In this document: piece after piece, positions 58,215 through 64,000 of the stretch
Numbering within the stretch: position 1 is the first letter of the stretch
Layout of the letters: every line of letters begins with the position of its first letter
Source: Lonicera japonica
Taxonomy: Eukaryota > Streptophyta > Magnoliopsida > Dipsacales > Caprifoliaceae
Direction: 5' to 3'
Assembly: GCA_021464415.1 (NCBI GenBank)
Contig: CM038469.1
Coordinates: 22,153,901 to 22,217,900 of the forward strand
Length of the DNA stretch: 64,000 nucleotides
Notes under the pieces: model-generated
The model's input: the letters and a program-made list of their open reading frames with translations, nothing else
Databases searched by the model: none
Told to the model about the DNA's origin: nothing
Translations under genes and position numbers: made by a program

Positions 58215-60470
58215 TGACTCGGCGAAAACAACTCGAGTAATTACACCTAAGTGCAGGTGGTCGGCCAAGTAATAAATACTCAGTAAGTCCAAGGTCGATC
58301 CATGGGGAGGAGGGTAGTTATTTGAGTTAGGAAAGTCTCTTTTAAGAGGAAGATGAGAAAAATAAAAAAAAGATAAAATATGGAGAGGATTGAATGTAAA
58401 TTGATAACTAAAATAAATAATGGCGATAAAACTGAAAAAAAAAACATACAACTGAAACTAATCCTAAAGGTAGCTAAACATTATTATGTTAAAGGAAACT
58501 AAACTAGCATAACAAGAATATGGAATAAAGTTAAATAAAATAAATAATAAAATCAGCGTACTAAATTAATTAAACATGTGAAAAACTTTAACTAAAATTA
58601 AGAATAAAAAGCGCTAGGGGTATACATAAGTTCCGGGCTAGACAACGGGCAATTCGGTGGACCGGGAGTCCTATTATAATTAAGTTTCCTTTAAAAACTA
58701 GCCTACTTTTGACAAGCTAATTAATATCATAAACTCTTATTTTTTGCAATAATTCATGCGTGACATAAACTATATGTACCAATACTAATTATGGAATCAA
58801 TTAGCTTTTAATCGAAAATACTTGTTTATTAAAGTGAAGTAGTGCTTGACACTACAAAACCTTGTATTAAAAGTGAGTTTAGAAATATTAAGTAAAAACC
58901 ACAATTTAATTCAAATAGGTTAAAACATGATTGAAATCAAACTTGAACTAAAACGGGCGGTGGAAATACAAAATTGGTGATTTCGGTATCAAAAAGTAAG
59001 GATTGAAACTAATACCAAAAACAGCGCACTTAAGTTTGAAATTATAAAGATGCATATCTAATTAATTTAGAGAGTATAAACCGCTCTCTAACTCGACCAG
59101 TTAGAGTTTAGCGCAAAACAACGATTCAAACTAGTTTGGTTCTTTTGTCGAAAATATTTTATTAAATTGATTATAAAAATATGTGATTAACATAATAGGA
59201 TAATAATTTAATAAAAATCAGATTTATAATGACCTACTAACTTATAGAAAATTAATTAGAATTAAATTCGAGTCCAAAAAATTACCGCATCGGCATACCG
59301 GCTCCTTACGGACCCTTAACTAACGAACGAGCCAAACATATTTAATAAATTCATGGACAATAAAGTAATTAAACAAAACAGCGCCTAAAAGTTCATAAAT
59401 TGAAATTTAAATAAAATCATAAGCATGCAAAATTTATACTAAGAATTAACAAACCAGTAAATAAATTAAAATTTTGAAATTGAAGTACGTGCAAAAACTA
59501 ATAGTTAAATCTAGAAATTAATCTTCAAAAATGTACTTGAATACTTCATCTCTAACTCCGAATTAACGCCAAATAAAACTAGTAGAAGCGATACAAAACG
59601 AATTCTTAATGTGTAGAACAAAAAAAAAATAAAGAAAGAAGAATGAAAGAATGGAGAGAGAGAGAGAGAGCGAGTACGGCTGGCTGCTGCTCTGTGTGTC
59701 TTGTTATGATGATGATGTTCATTGTTTATATATGAGGAGATCTAATTTAATTAGGTGTGCCAATGGGTCATGGTTTGGCTCAAGCAGGGATTTGAACCCG
59801 AGACCACAAGGAGGGAACTTGCCACATTGACCATCTAGGCTAGGATCACATTCATTAATTTTTTGCCCTTTCAATTATCTTATTCATTCGCGCTAGAATC
59901 TTTTCCTCCAACACACTATTCGTATTTTGGCTATAACTTTGTGATCCGAACTCTGATTGATGCAATGTTTTTGCCTACGAGTAGCTAACTCAGAGATCTA
60001 CAACTTATATTTCTAGAGTTTTCTTCAAAATATGCATAGATAAATACCATAATTGGCTAGAACACAAGCATTGTGCGCGGTGGATCTCTTCTTCATTTGA
60101 AAATTTTCCGAATTGATTCAAATGACTTTTTTTTTGCTTAGGATAATTTATCAATTTCTCTTAGTCTCTTCCATCCACTTCCCTCATACTTGAGCTAGGA
60201 ATTTTCTTTCGGTTCACTTCTTGAACTCAATTTAGCTCTTAATTTGACCGGCAATGACTAATTTTGGGGGAATTTGCTTCTGGATTTGTTCTTGTTCATT
60301 TTTAACCTGTAAAAAGGGTAAAATACACTAAAATCAAACATATTATCCTATATCATGATTAAAGCTCAATTCTTAACAATTTAGGATAATTAGAATCAAA
60401 TTCATGCATATTAAGTCATTTAAATATGTATAAAAATGCAATACTTGGGCTTAATCACTACTGGCCACCG
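58215..60470. repeat. Dispersed non-coding repeat, possibly a non-autonomous retroelement relic
   Basis: Starts with TAATTACACCTAAGTGCAGG, then GTCGATCCATGGGGAGG, and runs to AATACTTGGGCTTAATCAC near 60460. The beginning resembles 1186-1252 of this window. No coding region. A (GA)n microsatellite at about 59655-59670 and a tRNA-like block at 59745-59855 lie inside. The boundaries and class are not certain. Confidence 0.35.
59745..59855 (-). repeat. tRNA-like Pol III promoter block
   Basis: On the minus strand, TAGCCTAGATGGTCAATGTG (A box-like) is followed about 25 bp later by GGGTTCAAATCCC (a perfect B box). No cloverleaf with a 3' acceptor stem was found, so it is a SINE or tRNA relic and not a functional tRNA gene. 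Confidence 0.5.
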
Positions 60471-61117
60471 TTAATGTAAACTATAAGTCTCAGTTAAGTG
60501 ATAGAATAAAAATATAATCTAGCCCATGAAATAAACCAAAGGCTACTGTGTGAAGGATTAAAGAAACTAGTCGTTGGACATGAAACCCATTTGGCTGTTA
60601 TCTATACTCCTAACTCGTAACCAGATACTTGAATTAAAAAAGCATTGAAAAAAAAGAGAGAAAAGAAAGAGAATAACAAATTCACACTATTGTGTGTGAT
60701 TTTTTCTTCAAAACACTCGCAATTACTACAACGATATAAAACATAAATAAAAGTACTATTTATATCATAAAATGGGCCTGCAAAAAAATGTAAATTAGGT
60801 GTAGAAAATAAGCACAAAATGAGCTTATCATATACCCCCAATTTGAACTTTGCTAATCCTCAGGCAAAACTTGGTTGAAAATAAGTAGCTCAAAATCTGA
60901 AACTCTCGCAAACGATATGCAATTACACTAAGCAAGTGCAACAAACCTTTAAACAAAAAATTAAGTTACTCCAAGTGGACGAGTGTGGCCGCGTAAAGGT
61001 TTCAAGATATCATACGTACAAACATTAAGACTGTCTTAAAAAATCATTAAACTACATTATATCATTTTATTAGCTTCACCTCCCCAGCAACGACGACGTT
61101 TGATGGAAAGCTATTAT
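60471..61117. other. AT-rich spacer, no gene seen
   Basis: No repeat ends, RNA gene or exon signals were recognised. Confidence 0.4.
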
Positions 61118-61968
61118 TAGGGTTGTCAATTTTAAACCACAAACTGCAAATCGACCTAAAACTGACCGAACCAATCATTTTTGGTTGGTAAACCGAACAT
61201 ACTATGTTTGATTGGTTACCAACCAAAATTAGTTTCATAATCAGTTTGCCAATTCTCCAATTTCGGGAATTACTAACCGGCTGACCAAGTTTAAAAAATA
61301 TAACTTTTATAAAAATATTATTATATAACTCTTAAAACTTTTACTCCCTTATCTAATATCTCATTCTCAATACTTCATATCTCACTCTCACTCTTAGTAC
61401 TTCTAAAAAAACGACACCATCTTCATGCTCCCACTCCCGATCTTGTCTCTTTCCCAGCCCTGTCCCTCATTGTTGTGGTACAGCCCTCACTCTCTGTCTA
61501 TCCTTCTCCTTTTGTCACTGATCTCCAATTCGGTCGTCCCACACTCTCCGACTTCGTCCATCCTTCTCTTTCCGACACTCTCCATTGTCCCTCTCTCATA
61601 GGTCAGTAGGTCAAAGACTAAATTGGCGTATGGATGCACATAATCTAGAAAGGAATAGGTAAATCATTTCTGCTTAATTTGCTTGTATTTGTTGTTTACT
61701 TTTGGCTCCTGCTGCTGCTTGCTACTTAAATTTTTGCTTTACAGTGTGCACAGTGTACTACTGAAGTGTTGTGCTGATTCTGTTTGCTACATGCTAGTCA
61801 GTTTTTACTGATTTTTAATTGAACCGACTGACCATTTTGGTAAAACTGAATGTCAGTTTACTAAGTCTAGTAGTTCAATGGCAGTTTCTATGTTGCATAA
61901 ACCGACCATATCGGTTCGGTTATGTAACCAATCAAATCAGTTCAATAACCGAACCGTGGCCAACACTA
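61118..61968. mobile_element. hAT-like non-autonomous element
   Basis: Ends TAGGGTTGTCAA and, in reverse, TAGTGTTGGCCA match at most positions and resemble hAT termini. Flanks GCTATTAT (61110-61117) and GTTTTTAT (61969-61976) agree at six of eight bases, consistent with an aged 8-bp duplication. The subterminal parts are rich in AACCGAACC/GGTTCGGTT words in both orientations. The CT-rich middle (61440-61620) has no transposase. Confidence 0.55.
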
Positions 61969-61976
61969 GTTTTTAT

Positions 61977-62353
61977 CATTGCCAAAAATAGCCCTATCAA
62001 AACCATTAAATTCCTATATAAAATATTAGAGCATAGACAATGTAAGCATGGAAAATTAAATGAAGTACAATGGAGAAATCTCTAGACATGGGTTAAAATC
62101 GTTCTAGTTTTTAAAAGTGAAAAGGAAAATTATATTTAAAATAAATAATGCATAATTTGTTTTCATAGAAAATAATGATCCGAGGTTTTTAATGTTCAAG
62201 AATTTACTGAAAAATATTTATTGAGTTAGAGAATTATATTATTGCAAACAAATATCTAAGAAATGTTTATTGGAGAAATCTAATTTATTAAAAACCTTTC
62301 TTCTCATGATATCTAATATCCTATTTTAAAAAATAATACAGGGTTGTCACATA
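61977..62353. other. AT-rich spacer, no gene seen
   Basis: No feature recognised. Confidence 0.4.
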
Positions 62354-63495
62354 TGATAAACGCATAATAGTGTCATTCATACGCTCGTTTTTCGAGTTGT
62401 TTGACGCGTTTAATTCTCTAAAACTATTCGGTTTGCCAATTTCGCGATTAGTCTCGTAGCACTTTTGCATTTTACATTGCTTGGAAATACACTTTTTGTG
62501 TTTATTTTTGGTGCCTTTAGATCTCAAGAAATAAATTAGACAAAGGAAGAATGATCAACCAAGCAATTTTGGCCTCTAAAGCAAATAGTTAACAGAAAGT
62601 CAAAGAGCTAGATCAGTCTAGCTCATTCCAAGATTAATCTAGAGTTGACAAAAAGTATGTGAGATCAATTTAGAATTTTTCTAGATCAACCATTGAATTA
62701 TTCCTAACACTTGGATCAATCTAGATTAATCCAAGATTGATCTAGGAGACATACTTGATACTTTATGTCACATTTCTCTTATTTCTCTACCTACCATAGC
62801 ATGCTTAAAGGGACAACTTTAGCTAAGAAATTTGTTAAGTTCATAGAATATTTTATTTTAATTAATGGTTGTTTTGCCGATGCTAGAAAGTGAGCAACTC
62901 TAAACTTTTCACCTTTACGAAAAGTCAAGAGTGGTTCACTCTCTAGCATGGGCAAAACAACCACTAATTAAAATAATAAATTCTATGAGCTTCACCAATT
63001 TCTTAGCTAAAGTTGTCCTTTTAAGCAAGCTACGGTAAGTAGAGAAATAGGAGGGGTGTGACATAAAACATCAACTATGTCTCCTAGATCAATCTTGGCT
63101 TAAGGTAGATTGGAAGCCTAGATTGATCCAAGTGTTGGAAAGAATTCCATGATTGATCTAGCAAAAAGCTAGATTGATCTCACATATATACTTTTTGTCA
63201 ACTCTAGATTAATCTTGGAATGAGCTAGATTAATCTAGGTCTTTGACTTTTCGTTGACTTTTTGCTTTAGAGTCCAAAATTGCTTGGTTGATCTTTCTTC
63301 CTTTGTCCAATTCATTTCTTGAGATCTAAAGACACCAAAATAAACAAAAAATGTGCCTTTCGAAGCAATGTTAAATACTAAAGCGCTACGAGACTAATCG
63401 CAAAATAAGTTGGCAAATTGAGTAGTTTTAGAGAGATAAACGTGTCAAATAACTCTGTAAAAGAGCGTAAGAATGGCAATATTATGCATTTATCA
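62354..63495. mobile_element. Long inverted-repeat (foldback-like) element
   Basis: The left arm starts TGATAAACGCATAATAGTG and the right arm ends in the complement (ATTATGCATTTATCA). The arms extend about 550 bp inward with matching blocks in reverse order (CTAGATTAATCTAG-type words, TTCCTTTGTCTAATT, AGTTGTCCYTTTAAGC) to a centre near 62920. The loop is only about 20-30 bp. No flanking duplication was found. Transcripts would fold into a long hairpin. Single-arm relatives lie at 403-530 and from 63905. Confidence 0.7.
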
Positions 63496-63904
63496 GTAAA
63501 AGAGATCTAGAAACCGTATCTTCCAATTATTTTTCTTATACTTATACGACAAATCTCGTTAAATTTTCTAGTCTTTATCAAGCAATCACTCCAACCCACT
63601 TTCGTGAAGTGATCTTTAAATAATTAACTCCAATTTACATTGGATAGTCGGTTTTGTTTTGTTTTTTGTTTTTTATTTTTTGGTTTTTTGTAAAGGAAGT
63701 GTTAAAAATGAATTAACTTCAAGGCTCGAGAGGAGGGATATGTGTATATATATATGAGTGTTAAATATGAATCCGTATTTTTTTCCCATAAAGTTTAATT
63801 AAAATTGATTTACTTGAAGAGGAGAGAAAGATAAACGAGGCATTAAGGAGGGGTCTGGATTGTTTTCCAATGAAGTTTGTTATTAAGATGGATTAATATG
63901 AAAA
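63496..63904. other. Spacer with simple-sequence tracts
   Basis: T-rich and GA-rich stretches (TTTTGTTTTTTATTTTTTGG near 63660; TATATATATA near 63745). No gene seen. Confidence 0.4.
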
Positions 63905-64000
63905 TGATAAACGCATAATATTGTCATTCATATGCTCTTTGCTGAAGTCGTTTGACTTGTTTATTTTTTTAAAACTTATCAGTTTCCCACCACATGTCGC
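63905..64000 (+). repeat. Start of another copy of the GATAAACGCATAATA repeat family
   Basis: TGATAAACGCATAATATTG, then TCATTCATATGCTC and GAGTCGTTTGACGCG-like sequence, colinear with the left arm of the element at 62354. It is cut by the window end. Confidence 0.6.

Noticed and set aside
59745..59855. Functional tRNA gene on the minus strand
   Set aside because: B box is perfect but no acceptor stem or complete cloverleaf could be found.

Overview
The window is plant nuclear DNA, almost certainly from a dicot-type angiosperm. The evidence is an AT-rich background, Ty3/Gypsy elements of the Tat type (a second, archaeal-type RNase H follows the usual one), a CACTA transposon with TNP2 and DUF4218 domains, a Cassandra LTR carrying 5S rRNA sequence, a tRNA-derived SINE, MITEs, and a two-exon secreted defensin-like gene. 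I cannot name the species. All calls were made by reading the sequence; no searches were run.

About 45 kb (4384-49704) is one nested transposon stack. The outer element A (plus strand) has LTRs of about 1.56 kb and perfect 5-bp target duplications (TAAGC). A related element B (minus strand, 7107-26313, duplications GCCAC) sits in A's gag. A CACTA element (from 10459) sits in B; a large deletion later removed its right end together with several kb of B. A third retroelement C (35375-43429) has two LTRs of exactly 3361 bp and a 1.3 kb interior without polyprotein; it lies in the 3' part of A. Order of events: A, then B and C, then CACTA within B, then the deletion.

The most interesting part is the 3' third of A. 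Downstream of integrase and on the opposite strand are two extra genes. One (34464-46246) has five exons with in-frame splice sites and encodes a plant mobile domain protein. The other (32772-34027) is one exon and resembles DUF7745-type proteins. Each has its own TATA box preceded by copies of the palindrome TGTCGCGCGACA. The same palindromes stand upstream of the TATA box in the LTRs of A and B, and survive at the relic antisense promoter in B. The element therefore looks like a Tat retrotransposon with a two-gene antisense cassette wired to the same promoter element as its own genome-length transcript, possibly a self-regulatory or anti-silencing circuit. All coding copies here are broken by stops and frameshifts.

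Outside the stack: 1-4383 holds a Cassandra solo LTR and no gene. 49710-54680 is AT-rich with local duplications and a probable Copia LTR relic. 54683-54811 is a SINE with target duplications. 55034-58054 is the only apparently intact host gene, an eight-cysteine defensin-like peptide whose 2.7 kb intron carries a Tourist-like MITE nested in a Mutator-like MITE. 58215-64000 holds non-coding repeats, a hAT-like element and a long inverted-repeat element.
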